A DNA stretch of 64,000 bases from Steroidobacteraceae bacterium (GCA_025451845.1 JANWJS010000020.1:1-64000); one strand, 5' to 3'. Positions 45,091 through 54,067 are shown, counted from the first letter of the stretch. Program-made: numbers and translations. Notes: a model not told the origin generated them from the letters alone.

Positions 45091-46953
45091 ATGCCGACTG
45101 TGACGAACCGGATCAACGATTTCACCATCAAGATCGCCACGGTGAACGGCACCGGCTCGGCGAGCGCCAACACGCTGCTGATGAAGTCCATCTTCCGCAG
45201 CGGCATCCCCGTAATGGGCAAGAACTACTTCCCATCCAACATTCAGGGCCTGCCCACCTGGTACGAGATCCGCGTCTCGCGCGAGGGTCACCTCGCGCGC
45301 TCCGGCGCCATCGACCTCATGGTCGCCATGAATGCCGAGACGTACTCGCGCGACGTGAAGGAAGTATCCTCCGGCGGCTATCTCGTCTATGACTCGACGT
45401 GGCCGCGGCCGGTGCTGCTCGGCCGGTCCGACATCACCGTGCTGGGCGCTCCGCTCGCCAGGATGTGCAACGAGGCCTTCAACGGGGTGCGCACGCGCAT
45501 CCTGATGAAGAACATCTGCTACGCCGGCATCCTCGCGGCGCTGTTGGATCTCGACCTCGAGCGCATCCGCGAGCTTCTGGCGGAGACGTATGCCAAGAAA
45601 CCGCAGCTCGTCGAGAGCAACATGAAGGCGATCGGCCTCGGCTACGACTATGCGCGGCAGAATTTCTCCTGCCCGTTGCCGCTCAAGATCGAGAAGATGG
45701 ACCGCACCGGCGGGCACATCATGATCGACGGCAACACCGCGGCTGCGCTCGGCTGCCTCTTTGCGGGCGCAACCGTTGCGGCCTGGTACCCGATCACGCC
45801 ATCGACTTCGCTGATGGATGCCTTCAAGGGGTTCTGCGATCGCAATCGTATCGACCCGCGGACGGGGGCCAAGCGTTTCGCCTTCATCCAGGCGGAGGAC
45901 GAGCTGGCCGCCATCGGCATGGTGATCGGCGCGTCATGGAACGGCTGCCGTTCGTTCACCGCGACCTCGGGACCCGGCATCTCGCTCATGAACGAGTTCC
46001 TGGGCCTCGCCTATTACGCCGAAGTGCCGGCGGTCATATTCGACATCCAACGCGTCGGACCTTCAACAGGCATGCCGACACGCACCCAGCAATGCGACGT
46101 GATGGCATGCGCTTACGCTTCCCATGGCGACACCCGCCACATCTGCCTGTATCCGGCCAATCCCGAGGAATGCTTCTACATGGCCGGCCAGGCTTTCGAC
46201 CTGGCGGAGCGCCTGCAGACACCGGTGATGGTGCTGTCCGACCTCGATGTCGGGATGAACGACTGGATGTGCCGGGAGCTGAAGTGGGACGACGCCTACA
46301 GGCCTGACCGCGGCAAGGTGTTGGACAAGGCGCAGATCGAGAAGCTGGAGAAGTTTCACCGGTTTCTCGACAAGGATGGCGACGGCATCCCCTACCGGAC
46401 CCTGCCGGGCGTGCACCCCAAGGGCGCCTATTTCGCGCGCGGCTCGGGACACTCGCAGTACGGCGCATACACCGAGGATTCGGCCGAATATCAGATCGTG
46501 CTCGACCGCCTGGTGAAGAAGTGGGCCACGGCGAAGAAACTGGTGCCGCGAGCCGTCATCGACGCCACCGGCGGCAGCGACATCGGCATCGTCTCGTTGG
46601 GAAGCTGCGACAGCGCCATCCGCGAGGCGATGGCGATCCTCAAGGCACGTGGTGTCGGCGTGAATTACATGCGTGTACGCTCCTTCCCGTTCAGCGAGGA
46701 CGTGGAGCGATTCCTCGCCGCGCACCGGCTGCTCTTCGTCGTGGAGCAGAACCGGGATGCGCAGTTTCGAGCGCTGTTGACGCTGGAGACCGCCGTGGAG
46801 AAGTCAAAGCTGCGCTCGCTCCTGCACTACAGCGGGCTGTCCATCTCCTCGAGCTTCATCGTCGAGGGCATCCTCGCCGAAGGTGAGGTGCGCCCGGAGA
46901 CGATGCCTGGGCCGGGAGCCCTGCCGCCACGGGCGGCCAGCGGCACGGTTTGA
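45091..46953 (+). CDS. korA: 2-oxoacid:ferredoxin oxidoreductase, fused gamma-alpha subunit
   Basis: 620 residues. The N-terminal gamma domain (about 10-180, VNGTGSASANTLLMKSIFRSGIPVMGKNYFPSNIQG; read as blocks) is fused to the alpha domain (about 205-590) with AAWYPITPSTSLMDAF, AEDELAAIGMVIGASW, ATSGPGISLMNEFLGLA and VFDIQRVGPSTGMPTRTQQ. The YPITPST motif is usual for 2-oxoglutarate or related oxoacid enzymes. With KorB it decarboxylates a 2-oxoacid to acyl-CoA and reduces ferredoxin. No ferredoxin domain is in this subunit; the flavoprotein upstream has one. Substrate assignment is by family only. Confidence 0.9.
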   Translation: MPTVTNRINDFTIKIATVNGTGSASANTLLMKSIFRSGIPVMGKNYFPSNIQGLPTWYEIRVSREGHLARSGAIDLMVAMNAETYSRDVKEVSSGGYLVYDSTWPRPVLLGRSDITVLGAPLARMCNEAFNGVRTRILMKNICYAGILAALLDLDLERIRELLAETYAKKPQLVESNMKAIGLGYDYARQNFSCPLPLKIEKMDRTGGHIMIDGNTAAALGCLFAGATVAAWYPITPSTSLMDAFKGFCDRNRIDPRTGAKRFAFIQAEDELAAIGMVIGASWNGCRSFTATSGPGISLMNEFLGLAYYAEVPAVIFDIQRVGPSTGMPTRTQQCDVMACAYASHGDTRHICLYPANPEECFYMAGQAFDLAERLQTPVMVLSDLDVGMNDWMCRELKWDDAYRPDRGKVLDKAQIEKLEKFHRFLDKDGDGIPYRTLPGVHPKGAYFARGSGHSQYGAYTEDSAEYQIVLDRLVKKWATAKKLVPRAVIDATGGSDIGIVSLGSCDSAIREAMAILKARGVGVNYMRVRSFPFSEDVERFLAAHRLLFVVEQNRDAQFRALLTLETAVEKSKLRSLLHYSGLSISSSFIVEGILAEGEVRPETMPGPGALPPRAASGTV

Positions 46954-46968
46954 TCCGGACACACAATC

Positions 46969-48042
46969 ATGACTTTCATAGCGAAACCCAAGGTCGTCCA
47001 TCCATCCCTGCCGCGCAACGCGCTCGGGCTCATTCGCCGCGACTACGAGGGAGCCCTCTCGACGCTGTGCGCCGGCTGCGGCCACGACTCGATCACGGCC
47101 GCCATCGTGGAGGCCTGCTGGCGCCAGTCTCTCGAGCCGCAGAACGTGGTCAAGCTCTCCGGCATCGGCTGCTCCTCGAAGACCACGGCCTACTTCGTAA
47201 GCGGCGGCCATGGCTTCAACTCCGTTCACGGCAGGATGCCGTCCATCGCAACCGGGGCCAACGCCGCCAACCGACGGCTCACCTACATTGGCGTCTCTGG
47301 TGATGGCGATACGCTGTCGATCGGCCTTGGCCAGTTCTGCCACGCGATCCGCCGTAACCTCGACATGCTCTACATCATCGAGAACAACGGCGTCTACGGG
47401 CTTACCAAGGGACAGTTCTCCGCCTCCGCGGACGTGGGCACCAAGGCGAAGAAAGGCGAGACCAACTTCCAGCCGCCCATCGATCCGGTGTTGCTCGCCA
47501 TGACGCTGGGAGCGTCCTTCGTGGCGCGCAGCTTCTCCGGCGACAAGCAGCAGCTGGTGCCGCTGATCGAGGCTGGCCTCAGGCACCGCGGCTTCGCCCT
47601 GCTCGATGTCCTTTCGCCCTGTGTGACTTTCAATGACCATGAGGGCTCGACCAAGAGCTACGCCTACACGCGTGAGCATTACGAGCCGGCGGTGCAGGCG
47701 GACTTCGTGCCGCCTGAGCGGGAGATAACGGCGGAATATGGCCCCGGCGAGGCGCTGGCGGTAACGATGCACGACGGCAGCCGCATCATGTTGCGCAAGC
47801 TCGATGCGGCCTATGACCCCACTGACCGGGGGGCGGCGCAGGCGAGAGTGCAGGAGCGCCTCAAGTCAGGTGAGTTCCTGACTGGGCTGCTGTACGTCGA
47901 CCCCGATGGGGGTGTGGAGGGGGGTAGGCAGGAGTTCCATCAGGTCAATGGCACGCCCGAGGAGCCGCTGAACAGCCTGCCCTACGACACTCTCTCCCCC
48001 GGGTCCAACGGGCTGGCTAAGATTCTGGCCCGTTACCGCTAA
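46969..48042 (+). CDS. korB: 2-oxoacid:ferredoxin oxidoreductase, beta subunit
   Basis: 357 residues, thiamine pyrophosphate-binding. LCAGCGHDSITAAIVEA, SGIGCSSKTTAYF and GDGDTLSIGLGQFCHAIRRNLDMLYIIENNGVYGLTKGQFS (read as blocks) give the GDGD...NNGVYG metal-diphosphate motif. Four cysteines (in CAGCG, GCSS and DVLSPC) fit the usual [4Fe-4S] site. It starts 15 bases after korA. The C-terminal extension (about 240-357) is as expected for KorB. Confidence 0.92.
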   Translation: MTFIAKPKVVHPSLPRNALGLIRRDYEGALSTLCAGCGHDSITAAIVEACWRQSLEPQNVVKLSGIGCSSKTTAYFVSGGHGFNSVHGRMPSIATGANAANRRLTYIGVSGDGDTLSIGLGQFCHAIRRNLDMLYIIENNGVYGLTKGQFSASADVGTKAKKGETNFQPPIDPVLLAMTLGASFVARSFSGDKQQLVPLIEAGLRHRGFALLDVLSPCVTFNDHEGSTKSYAYTREHYEPAVQADFVPPEREITAEYGPGEALAVTMHDGSRIMLRKLDAAYDPTDRGAAQARVQERLKSGEFLTGLLYVDPDGGVEGGRQEFHQVNGTPEEPLNSLPYDTLSPGSNGLAKILARYR

Positions 48043-48269
48043 CAATTCGCCGTGGGGACGGGATACCCGGATTGGCGGCGTGTATGGGGCGCCGCGCGTC
48101 AGCAATGCTTGTATCTTTCCCGGATCCTAATGTATCGTGGGCCACCGGTCCGTGACCTTTCCCTTTCCTGCCGCCTGCCGCCCGCCTTGCATTCGGGACC
48201 GGCTTCCGAGTCTGAGAAAAGCCGAATCGTTCCCGGCCAGGTCATATCTGTTTCTTGGAGTTTGATTGC

Positions 48270-48560
48270 ATGACGAAGATCTACGTCGGAAACCTTCCGT
48301 TTTCGGCCACTGAGAGTGAAGTCCGGGAGCTGTTCGCGCAGCACGGTACCGTTGAGTCCGTAAGCCTCATCACCGACCGGGACACCGGCCGGCCGCGCGG
48401 CTTTGGATTCGTGGAGATGGCGCGTGCCGACGCTTCCCGAGCCATTCAGAACCTGAATGGCAAGGACCTCGGCGGACGTCCCCTGCGGGTGAACGAGGCG
48501 CAAGAGCGCACCGGTGGCGGTGGCGGACGGGGTGGCGGCGGCGCTCCGAAGCGCTGGTAA
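48270..48560 (+). CDS. Glycine-rich RRM RNA-binding protein
   Basis: 96 residues: one RRM with RNP2 IYVGNL at about 4-9 and RNP1 RGFGFVEM near 44-51, then a Gly/Arg tail ending APKRW. It is of the cold-inducible Rbp type; many are induced in the cold and act as RNA chaperones. ATG 48270 follows GGAG with nine-base spacing. The 227-base upstream gap would give a long 5' leader, a common feature of cold-shock genes. An intrinsic terminator follows. Confidence 0.92.
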   Translation: MTKIYVGNLPFSATESEVRELFAQHGTVESVSLITDRDTGRPRGFGFVEMARADASRAIQNLNGKDLGGRPLRVNEAQERTGGGGGRGGGGAPKRW

Positions 48561-48575
48561 GCAGCCGATATCGAG

Positions 48576-48604
48576 GCCGGCCCGGCCCTCCGGGCCGGCT
48601 TTTT
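48576..48604 (+). terminator. Intrinsic terminator of the RRM gene
   Basis: GCCGGCCCGG / CCGGGCCGGC, a perfect 10-bp stem with a four-base CCCT loop, followed by TTTTT. It lies 15 bases after the RRM stop codon. Confidence 0.9.
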
Positions 48605-48608
48605 ATGT

Positions 48609-48717
48609 GGCGCAAATCGCTCCCGGCGATTCGCGCGGCCAGCCAACTGGCCCTGATCGCCCCGCGGCCCAGGGAACGGCCCCGGGCCGCCCCATTGATA
48701 TGTTTTCGCGCGGCGCC
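48609..48717 (+). repeat. Dispersed intergenic repeat, copy B
   Basis: Related to copy A (42762-42872): same opening GGCGCAAATCGCTCC, a GGCGATT-CGCGC arm, GCGGCCC / GGGCCGC hairpin, GGGAACGGC within its loop, and a closing TTTTCG...GGCGCC. It again lies directly after a plus-strand terminator and before the end of a minus-strand gene. Confidence 0.6.
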
Positions 48718-48736
48718 CGAATGAGACCCGCAGACG

Positions 48737-49966
48737 TCAGTAGGGCGTCGAGCCCAGGGCGTAGCGGACGGAGAGTTGTGCCTGGTTGTCCCTGACCGGG
48801 CCTGCCGAGTCCAGGATTTCGGACCCGCTATAGGAGCTGCTGGTCACTCGCAGCCATTCCACGGTCACCGTCCAGGCTTTTCCGGGGTCGAATACGTAGG
48901 CGGCAGTCCAGGCGTGGCCGGCCTGCGCACCGTCGGCTTCCGCGTTGCGGCTGTCGACCTCGAATCGGTCGTAGCGCACGCTAAGCATGTGGCGGCGGCC
49001 GATGCGCTTCGATAGCAACACGTAGCGGGCGTTGAACGGCCATTCGCGTAAGTGCCCGCCCGGGGAGATCTCGGTCTGCCCTTGCAACCATTGCGCGATC
49101 GCTGTCCAGCCCGCGCCGTATTCCATACGCGCCCCGACGCTGTCGAAGGTGGTGCGCCACGCGATGACGTGGCTGGCCGCATCCGCCGCTGTCGGATCTG
49201 CCCTGTTGTCGTATGTCAGCGCCGCGATCACGAGGCGCCCGGGATACTGCAGGTCGACGCCGCCGTAATAACCAGCGCGGCCATCGATTTGCCGGAACGG
49301 GTCGATGCGCGCACCCGTCGGACTTTCGACCTTGCCGGCGCTGTCGAACAATGGCGTCTGGCGATCGTCGAGTATGAAGCCGCGGCCGGCCAGCGCCGCA
49401 CCGGCGAGCTCGTTCCAACCGAACACGCCGGCGACGGCGCCGATGTCGAACGGCAGCCCGCTCCGTGTACCGAGCCAATCGACTTTCGTTTCCAGGCCCA
49501 CGGTGCGCACCTCCTCCGCGAGCCAACTGTTCAGGGCCGAGTACGAGAGCGTGTAGGGAGAGGCCCACCCGGCCGCGCCGTTTTCGAGCGAAACCGGTGC
49601 AAAGAAGGCCCCCGCCTTCACGCGCACTCGCAGGTTATGGCTTGGATAGGGCCGGAACTGCAGGTACGCTTCCGTCAACCCGACGGGATTCTCGTAGGCA
49701 TCGCCCCACGCGGAGGCATCCAGGTGCAGCTTCCACACCTCGCCGATCGGTGCGTCGAGGGCCAGGCGCAACCGCCCCAGTTGCAATCCGGACTGATGCC
49801 CGCTGAACCGGGTCGGATTGTAGCCGCCGTCGAGTACGGATGTCGTCGCGTCAGAAGTGACCGCACGCAGGTCGAGGTCCAGCTCCCAGGTGGCGGCATG
49901 GGTCGCCGTGGCACCGGCGAGCAGCGCCGAAGCGGCAAGCGCGAGTCTGATTTCCCTCGGGCCCAT
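48737..49966 (-). CDS. Porin-like outer-membrane beta-barrel protein
   Basis: 409 residues with a signal peptide (REIRLALAASALLAGATATHA) and alternating strand patterns to the end, which reads ALGSTPY with an aromatic last residue typical of outer-membrane barrels. No named porin family is certain. ATG 49966 overlaps the stop of the cupredoxin gene (TGATG), so the two are translated together. It is likely the outer-membrane partner of that periplasmic copper protein; substrate unknown. Confidence 0.75.
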   Translation of the reverse strand: MGPREIRLALAASALLAGATATHAATWELDLDLRAVTSDATTSVLDGGYNPTRFSGHQSGLQLGRLRLALDAPIGEVWKLHLDASAWGDAYENPVGLTEAYLQFRPYPSHNLRVRVKAGAFFAPVSLENGAAGWASPYTLSYSALNSWLAEEVRTVGLETKVDWLGTRSGLPFDIGAVAGVFGWNELAGAALAGRGFILDDRQTPLFDSAGKVESPTGARIDPFRQIDGRAGYYGGVDLQYPGRLVIAALTYDNRADPTAADAASHVIAWRTTFDSVGARMEYGAGWTAIAQWLQGQTEISPGGHLREWPFNARYVLLSKRIGRRHMLSVRYDRFEVDSRNAEADGAQAGHAWTAAYVFDPGKAWTVTVEWLRVTSSSYSGSEILDSAGPVRDNQAQLSVRYALGSTPY

Positions 49967-50667
49967 CAGTAGCTGTCCATCGAGGGAGATTGATCTTCCA
50001 TGGGCGCGGGACGCAGAGGTCTCGTGAGTTGCAGTGTCAACGTTGCTCTGTCCGTGGCATCGACCGACAGCTCGCGAACGAGCGTCTGTCCCTGCTCCCG
50101 CATTCGTGGGTGCCATACGGTGATCTCGTAGCGGCCGCTCGGTAAATTGGCCGACCAGGAGCCCTGCGCATCGGTGGTGCCGTAGAAGGGGGCATCGGTC
50201 ACGTCTACGTATCCGATCATCCAGTCATGGATGTTGCAGCCCAGGATGACCACTCCCGGCTGATCAAACAGCACCGGCGAATACGGCTTGCCTTTGTAGA
50301 GGGGCAGTTGGAAGCGCTTCGCCGGCGAGAACGAGTAGATTTGGTGGCTGACCGAATCGCTGTTGGGAAAGGCAACCGTCGAGCCCACCGGGATGACAAT
50401 GACCTCGGGAACGAACATTCGGTTCATCTGATCCATCAGGGCATGGATGGGAGCTGGCGCCGGCAGGTTCCTGCCGACTGCCTTTACGGTGACTACGGCA
50501 TCGGCCAAGGGCCGACCGTCCGGCAGTTGTACCGTGATGGCGAGTGATGCTGCCGCCACGGGCGCAGCCCGCAAAAGGACGAAGAGCAGCATCACCGCCG
50601 TGATCGCGGTGGCACTCAGCCCAGGGGGTGCACGGCTCGAGCGTGCTGAAAGTCTCATTCCTTCCAC
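49966..50667 (-). CDS. Periplasmic cupredoxin-like protein (methylamine-utilisation type)
   Basis: 233 residues. A signal peptide or anchor (about 18-40) is followed by a plastocyanin-like fold. Copper ligands are apparent: His in NSDSVSHQIYSFS near 108, and GCNIHDWMIGYV near 143-154 with Cys, His and Met in the C-x3-H-x2-M arrangement. A C-terminal part (about 160-215) resembles a carboxypeptidase-like regulatory domain (GSWSANLPSGRYEITVWHP). It should be a soluble electron carrier or copper binder. Start may be ATG 50667 or 50658. Divergent from the GGDEF/EAL sensor gene. Confidence 0.85.
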   Translation of the reverse strand: MEGMRLSARSSRAPPGLSATAITAVMLLFVLLRAAPVAAASLAITVQLPDGRPLADAVVTVKAVGRNLPAPAPIHALMDQMNRMFVPEVIVIPVGSTVAFPNSDSVSHQIYSFSPAKRFQLPLYKGKPYSPVLFDQPGVVILGCNIHDWMIGYVDVTDAPFYGTTDAQGSWSANLPSGRYEITVWHPRMREQGQTLVRELSVDATDRATLTLQLTRPLRPAPMEDQSPSMDSY

Positions 50668-50724
50668 CGGTTGCTCGCGCCTTCGTCCGGCGGCGCATAC
50701 GATGTGGGCATTCGAGCGGATCCC

Positions 50725-53118
50725 ATGGGCAGTTTCCGCAAACGACTTCTCGTGCTGATCATCGGTCTGGCGGTTCTAACCCAGACTGTGACGCTGTTTG
50801 CAGTGCTGGCGAGCACTGCCCGCAACGTGCGCGCGCGCGGCGCCGAGCAATTGAGCGAGGCCGGCTCCTTGGTCGATCAGCTCATCCGTTATCGGGCCGG
50901 GCAGCTCGCCGGCGCCGTGGCGGTGCTGGCGGAGGATTTCGGCTTCCGCGAGGCGGTGGCGAGCGGCGACGGGCCGACGATGCTGTCCGCGGCAGGGAAC
51001 AATGCCCGGCGGATCGGCGCCGACCTGGTGCTGCTCATGGATACTCGGGGACGAGTGTTGGCGTCGAACGCGCCATCCGAAGCTCACGCCGGCTCCTCCA
51101 TCGGCGGCCTGCTGCTGGCGGACTCGGCCGGGCGGCGGGGCCGGCCGCAGTTCATGGTCCTCGGCCGGCAGGCCTACCAGTTCTTCCTGGCTCCGGTGCG
51201 CACGCCGGAGATCATCGCCTGGGTCGCGATGGGATTCGTCGTCGATGATGCGCTCGCCCGCAAGATCCACGATCTTGCCGGTGTGGAGGTCACTCTCTGC
51301 GTCCGCGGATCGGCCGGCGCCACGCGCGTGGCTTCGAGCCTGCCGGGCTCGGCGCAAGGAGCGCTGTGTGCGGGCGCGATAGATCCGGTGGCGGGCGGGG
51401 CGCAGGTGATGCGCCTTGCCGATGCCAGCTACCTCACTTTCGTGCAGCAGATCGACTCGCGCGGGGAGCCCGTCGAGGCGATTCTGCAGAAGCCCATGGC
51501 CGCGGTGCTGGCGCCGTACCGGCAGCTGCGCAACTCGCTGCTGTTCATCGATGGCTTCGCGATCCTGTTGGCAGCCGTGATCGGCATGGTCTTGGGACGG
51601 AGTGCGACCCGTCCGCTCGGTGAGCTCCTGCGTGCGGCGCAGCGCATCCAGCACGGCCGTTATGACACTGCGGTGACCGCGTCCGGCGGCGCGGAATTCC
51701 GCAGCCTCGCCGCGACATTCAACACCATGCAGCGCACGATCGCCGACCGCGAGGCGGATATCACGCGCCATGCGTTCTACGATTCACTGACAGGTCTGCC
51801 CAACCGGACGCTCGCCGAGCGGCGCCTGCACGATTTGCTGCACGGCTCCGAAGCGCCGGTCTCCCTGGCTCTGATTCTGATCCTGCTGCGCAGCCTGGGG
51901 GAGGTGAACGCCACTTTCGGGCACGAGGTCGGGGATGAGGTCGTCAGGGAAGCCGCGCAGCGCCTCAGCCGCAATGTCGCGGCCGACCACGTTCTGGCGC
52001 GGCTCGGAGAGAGTCAGTTTCTCATCATCGCGCCCGGGTTCTCCGCGGAGCGCGCCCGGATCTATCTCGATCAGCTCGCCGCTGCGGTGCGGGGAGGCTT
52101 TCACCTCTGCGGAATGACGCTTGATCTCGGCGTGACCTCCGGGATCTGCGTGTATCCGGAGCACGGCAACAACGCGCAAGATCTGCTGCGTCGGGTACAA
52201 GTGGCGCTGGAGGATGCCGCCGACACTCGGCAGCGGGTCGCGAGCTACGGGCCTGGCCGCGACGAGCAGCATCGTCGCAGGCTGACCCTGATCACGGGAT
52301 TGCGCACTGCCATCGAGCAGGATGAGCTGACGCTCAAATACCAACCGAAGGTGGACATGGCCACCCGTTGTGTCAAGAGCCTGGAGGCGCTGGTGCGCTG
52401 GCAGCATGGGACTCTGGGCGCCGTGTCGCCGGGAGAGTTCGTGCCGCTTGCCGAGAGCGCAGGCGCCTCCAGGGCGTTGACCAACTGGGTTCTCGGGGCG
52501 GCCATCCGGCAGTTGGCCGAGTGGCGCCGCGAGGGCCTGCAGGTGCAGCTCGCCGTCAACCTTTCGGCGCCCGACATTCTCGATCCGGATCTCGGCGACG
52601 GGATCCTGCGCCTGCTCCGGGCCTGGCAGGTCGAGCCGGCGGCTCTGTTGCTCGAGATCACGGAAAGCGCGGTGATGCGCGATCCGGAGCTAGCCGCACG
52701 GCACATGAGGCCGCTGCGGGCCGCGGGAGTGCGGTTCGCCCTCGATGACTTCGGCACGGGCCACTCCTCCTTGTCGCTCCTCAGTCGGCTGCCGGTGGAC
52801 GAGCTGAAGATCGACCGTTCGTTCATTTCGCACGCGCTGGCCGGCCAAAGCGCGGCGGCAATCGTGGCCTCGACCGTCGCGCTGGCCCATGGCATGGGGC
52901 TCAACGTGGTCGCGGAAGGCGTGGAGAAGCCCGACGCCTGGAACCTGCTGAAGCGCCTCCATTGCGATTGCGCGCAGGGCTACCTCATCAGCCCGCCGAT
53001 GCCGCCCGCGGCCGTGCCGGCGTTCGTGCGGCAGGCCAACGATCTACTCCCGGCCTCGGACTCGACCGTTCTGCAGATCCGCGCCCTCGAGACGCTGGCG
53101 GGGTCCGCCAAGTCCTGA
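50725..53118 (+). CDS. Membrane sensor with degenerate GGDEF and intact EAL domains
   Basis: 797 residues. A first membrane helix (about 7-28), a periplasmic sensor domain (about 30-270), a second helix (about 275-297) and a HAMP domain (about 298-350) are followed by GGDEF (about 360-525) and EAL (about 540-785). The GGDEF motif reads LGESQF, so cyclase activity is unlikely. The EAL domain is intact (SLEALVRW, ITES, DDFGTGHSS, KIDRSF, AEGVE), so it should degrade c-di-GMP. It is divergent from the cupredoxin-porin pair, which may supply or respond to its signal (inference). Confidence 0.92.
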   Translation: MGSFRKRLLVLIIGLAVLTQTVTLFAVLASTARNVRARGAEQLSEAGSLVDQLIRYRAGQLAGAVAVLAEDFGFREAVASGDGPTMLSAAGNNARRIGADLVLLMDTRGRVLASNAPSEAHAGSSIGGLLLADSAGRRGRPQFMVLGRQAYQFFLAPVRTPEIIAWVAMGFVVDDALARKIHDLAGVEVTLCVRGSAGATRVASSLPGSAQGALCAGAIDPVAGGAQVMRLADASYLTFVQQIDSRGEPVEAILQKPMAAVLAPYRQLRNSLLFIDGFAILLAAVIGMVLGRSATRPLGELLRAAQRIQHGRYDTAVTASGGAEFRSLAATFNTMQRTIADREADITRHAFYDSLTGLPNRTLAERRLHDLLHGSEAPVSLALILILLRSLGEVNATFGHEVGDEVVREAAQRLSRNVAADHVLARLGESQFLIIAPGFSAERARIYLDQLAAAVRGGFHLCGMTLDLGVTSGICVYPEHGNNAQDLLRRVQVALEDAADTRQRVASYGPGRDEQHRRRLTLITGLRTAIEQDELTLKYQPKVDMATRCVKSLEALVRWQHGTLGAVSPGEFVPLAESAGASRALTNWVLGAAIRQLAEWRREGLQVQLAVNLSAPDILDPDLGDGILRLLRAWQVEPAALLLEITESAVMRDPELAARHMRPLRAAGVRFALDDFGTGHSSLSLLSRLPVDELKIDRSFISHALAGQSAAAIVASTVALAHGMGLNVVAEGVEKPDAWNLLKRLHCDCAQGYLISPPMPPAAVPAFVRQANDLLPASDSTVLQIRALETLAGSAKS

Positions 53119-53417
53119 GGTTGGCATACAAAATCGCAGGCGCGCGATTCTGGACGGCAGCAGCCGGAGCGATCTGCAACGCCGAGCGCGCCAGGGCCTC
53201 ACGGCCCCGCAGGGGCGAGCCCCGGGATGGGCGAGGAGCGGCCCGGCACACGGATGGGACCGGGCAAAATCGCCATACCGCCGCTTTGCGCAGCCCGCCC
53301 TCTGGCTCGGATTGCTAACGGCTCAGGGCGGCCTGGGCGCGCTGATTGACTTGCTTTCGCACGGGTACTCCGTAGACTGCGCGCCGGTTCGAAGGGCTTA
53401 GCGAGGCGAGGCAGTAC
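53119..53417. other. 299-base gap upstream of the THX gene
   Basis: No coding region seen. Its last third (about 53262-53364) resembles repeat copies A and B: GGGCAAAATCGCC at the left, AACGGCTCAGGGC in the middle, and ATTGACTTGCTTTCGCACGG matching copy B in 16 of 20 bases at the right. It could be a decayed third copy. A weak promoter-like TAGACT lies near 53383 for the THX gene. Confidence 0.4.
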
Positions 53418-53531
53418 ATGGGCAAGGGCGATATGCGCTCTCGGCGCGGCAAGATCTACCGTGGCTCTTTCGGCAAATCACGCGCCAAGGACCCGACCAA
53501 GAAGAAGAAGCGCGCGACGGCCAAGAAATAG
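53418..53531 (+). CDS. 30S ribosomal protein THX
   Basis: 37 residues: MGKGDMRSRRGKIYRGSFGK followed by a lysine-rich tail. The family signature is GKGDxRTxRGKIxRGxYG, known from the small THX protein of the Thermus 30S subunit and its bacterial homologues. Too short for many gene finders, but the match over the first 20 residues is convincing. It stands alone before a lipoprotein gene. Confidence 0.9.
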   Translation: MGKGDMRSRRGKIYRGSFGKSRAKDPTKKKKRATAKK

Positions 53532-53632
53532 CCAGCGCTCGCTTCCGGGATCACCGGCCGGATGACCCGGCCCGCAGGTGGAACGCGGCTTGCGACGCCG
53601 CGCCTCTGGCGAACTCCTTGAGAGGTGATCCT

Positions 53633-53947
53633 ATGAATCGCAGCTTGCTGTTGCTATGCGCTACCGCGCTCGCGCTTTCCGTCGGCGCCTGTTCGCACCA
53701 GCAGTCGAACAATCCGGGTGGGTCGGCGAGCTCGCCGCCCAGCGAGACGGCGACTCCGAGCACTCCTCCGGCCAACGACCAAGGGGCGCCGCCGGCCAAT
53801 GCCCCGAGCTCGCAACCGGGAGGTGCACCGGAGCAGACTCCGCCGCCGCCTCCGCCGAGCACCAACCCCAACGGCCCCCCGCCGGCCAACGGCACTGCGC
53901 CGCCGCCGTCAGAGAATCAGAACGGCGGTAATCCTCCGCCCCAATAA
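53633..53947 (+). CDS. Small Pro-rich lipoprotein
   Basis: 104 residues. A signal peptide ends in a lipobox VGAC (Cys near 20), and the mature part is almost wholly Pro, Asn, Gly, Ser and Ala with no fold predicted. ATG 53633 has GAGAGGTGA at good spacing. It is probably a surface or envelope linker lipoprotein; no named family recognised. Confidence 0.8.
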   Translation: MNRSLLLLCATALALSVGACSHQQSNNPGGSASSPPSETATPSTPPANDQGAPPANAPSSQPGGAPEQTPPPPPPSTNPNGPPPANGTAPPPSENQNGGNPPPQ

Positions 53948-53966
53948 TCTACAATCGCTGGTCAGC

Positions 53967-53986
53967 GCCCGGACGAACGTCCGGGC
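53967..53986. terminator. Hairpin after the Pro-rich lipoprotein gene
   Basis: GCCCGGAC-GAAC-GTCCGGGC, a perfect 8-bp stem with a four-base loop, 20 bases after the stop. The T-content downstream is low (CTGTCT), so it is a weak intrinsic terminator candidate. Confidence 0.5.
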
Positions 53987-54067
53987 CTGTCTATCCGCTT
54001 CGGTGCTCCCGCCTCGCCCGCACGCGGTGCGCAGGCGTTGATTGGATCAGGAAAGAACAACGACAGC

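Noticed and set aside
43222-45717. 831-aa minus-strand reading frame
   Set aside because: Opposite the iron-sulfur flavoprotein and korA, whose cysteine and cofactor motifs are unmistakable.
48514-48795. 93-aa ORF across repeat copy B
   Set aside because: Its resemblance to a reading frame in copy A comes from the shared DNA repeat, not from a protein gene.
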